Assembly (NCBI RefSeq): GCF_007671675.1
Contig: NZ_VCGW01000005.1
Coordinates: forward strand, 62,001 to 126,000
Reading direction: 5' to 3'
Length of the DNA stretch: 64,000 nt
From: Marinobacter maritimus
Lineage (GTDB): Bacteria; Pseudomonadota; Gammaproteobacteria; Pseudomonadales; Oleiphilaceae
The stretch's first letter is position 1. Every line of letters begins with the position of its first letter. The translations under genes and the position numbers were made by a program. Below the pieces are notes generated by a model that searched no databases, was not told where the DNA came from, and was given only the letters and a program-made list of their open reading frames with translations. Of this stretch, positions 63,385 to 64,000 are shown one piece after another.

Positions 63385-64000
63385 TCACAACCGCATCAGG
63401 TCGTTGTAAAGAGCAAACACCATTAATGTGAGAATCATTGCCATACCAATTCGTAACCCAAGCGCCTGGGTCTCATCCGAAAGCGGTTTTCTGCGGATTG
63501 CCTCAATGGTGTAATACACGATGTGACCACCATCCAGAACCGGTACCGGCAACAGATTGAGAATACCGAGGCTGACACTGAGATAAGCCAGAAAACGAAC
63601 AAAATCTTCAAACCCGGAACTGACACTAGCCTCGGCTACCCGGGCAATTGTAATCGGACCGCTGAGATTACTGGGCGACAGCAGCCCTGTAACCATTTTC
63701 TTGATAGCAACCAACGTAAGACGTGTATCCGCCCAGGTTTCATCCAACGCAATGGGAATTGCAGCCAGAGGACCATAGCGAACGTCTCGCATCACACTGT
63801 CGGGCCACGAAACCGCTTCAACACCGGCACCGACAAATCCGATTGTCTCGCCATTATCCAGTTTTTTTGCGCCCGGGGTAATCTGTACGGCTCGTTCGGA
63901 CCCGGCGCGCTCAACCGTAAGAGCCAGTGTTTGCTCGGGTGCATCGCGAATAAACTCGACCAGGTCAAACCAGTCACCCACTGGCAGGTCATTCACTGCA
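63385..64000 (-). CDS. rseP: RIP zinc metalloprotease RseP, C-terminal part
   Basis: The last 205 residues are present; the N-terminus with HEFGH lies outside the window. Visible parts: the end of the second PDZ domain (VNDLPVGDW-like, LTVERAGSERAVQITP), a central membrane helix region (LSGPITIARVAEASVSSGFEDFVRFLAYLSVSLGILNLLP), then the second zinc-site motif VLDGGH, which supplies the Asp ligand, and the last helix. RseP cleaves RseA and remnant signal peptides in the membrane to control the sigma-E response. Order with bamA is as in E. coli. Confidence 0.95.
   Translation of the reverse strand, partial: AVNDLPVGDWFDLVEFIRDAPEQTLALTVERAGSERAVQITPGAKKLDNGETIGFVGAGVEAVSWPDSVMRDVRYGPLAAIPIALDETWADTRLTLVAIKKMVTGLLSPSNLSGPITIARVAEASVSSGFEDFVRFLAYLSVSLGILNLLPVPVLDGGHIVYYTIEAIRRKPLSDETQALGLRIGMAMILTLMVFALYNDLMRL

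Overview
The window looks like a chromosomal segment of a marine gammaproteobacterium, most likely Marinobacter or a close relative. The reasons are the standard gammaproteobacterial rseP-bamA-skp-lpxD-fabZ-lpxA-lpxB-rnhB envelope cluster, a Pseudomonas-type ethanol oxidation (exa/ped/pqq/erc) island, rnk, bolA/yciO, topB and c-heme chemoreceptor genes, and moderate GC. No phage, transposase or CRISPR array was seen. The assignment is inference from gene content; no 16S gene is present.

Layout. Positions 1-7.6 kb: a class V aminotransferase cut by the window edge, rnk, a chemoreceptor with a c-type heme motif, an unrecognised 220-residue protein, the bolA-yciO pair, a REPIN-like inverted repeat, and topB. 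7.7-12.7 kb: a three-gene signalling module (OmpR-type regulator, secreted LysM-FecR protein, CHASE2 histidine kinase). 12.7-20 kb: a small lipoprotein, then a four-gene SMC operon on the minus strand (SMC ATPase, MksE-like, MksF-like, Toprim protein), a Wadjet/Mks-type anti-plasmid system in the unusual order C-B-A-D. 20.1-25.3 kb: an alpha/beta hydrolase and a redox/stress group (pirin, YgiD-type dioxygenase, NADPH:FMN reductase, DoxX) with a divergent LysR regulator and a perfect palindrome between them.

25.3-56 kb: a large island for periplasmic alcohol oxidation. It holds cofactor synthesis (pqqABCDE and the S9 peptidase pqqH), ercA and ercS, aldehyde dehydrogenase exaC, two PQQ alcohol dehydrogenases, a quinoprotein-associated binding protein, cytochrome c550, a pentapeptide-repeat protein, a PedR2/PedS2-like two-component pair, a binding protein/beta-propeller/ABC ATPase/permease operon, an ErbR-like regulator, an ErcS'-like hybrid kinase interrupted by a one-base frameshift, a FIST sensor, a porin and an orphan NosR/NirI-family membrane flavo-iron-sulfur protein. 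One dehydrogenase carries the Asp-x-Asp signature of lanthanide enzymes and the other Asp-x-Ser as in calcium enzymes, so the island looks like a rare-earth switch of the PedH/PedE type. A CGGGAA-N3-TTCCCG palindrome, or its half-sites, lies upstream of at least four transcription units and may be the binding site of one of the LuxR-type regulators.

56-64 kb: initiator tRNA-fMet, then the lipid A/outer-membrane assembly cluster on the minus strand, with rseP running off the right edge.
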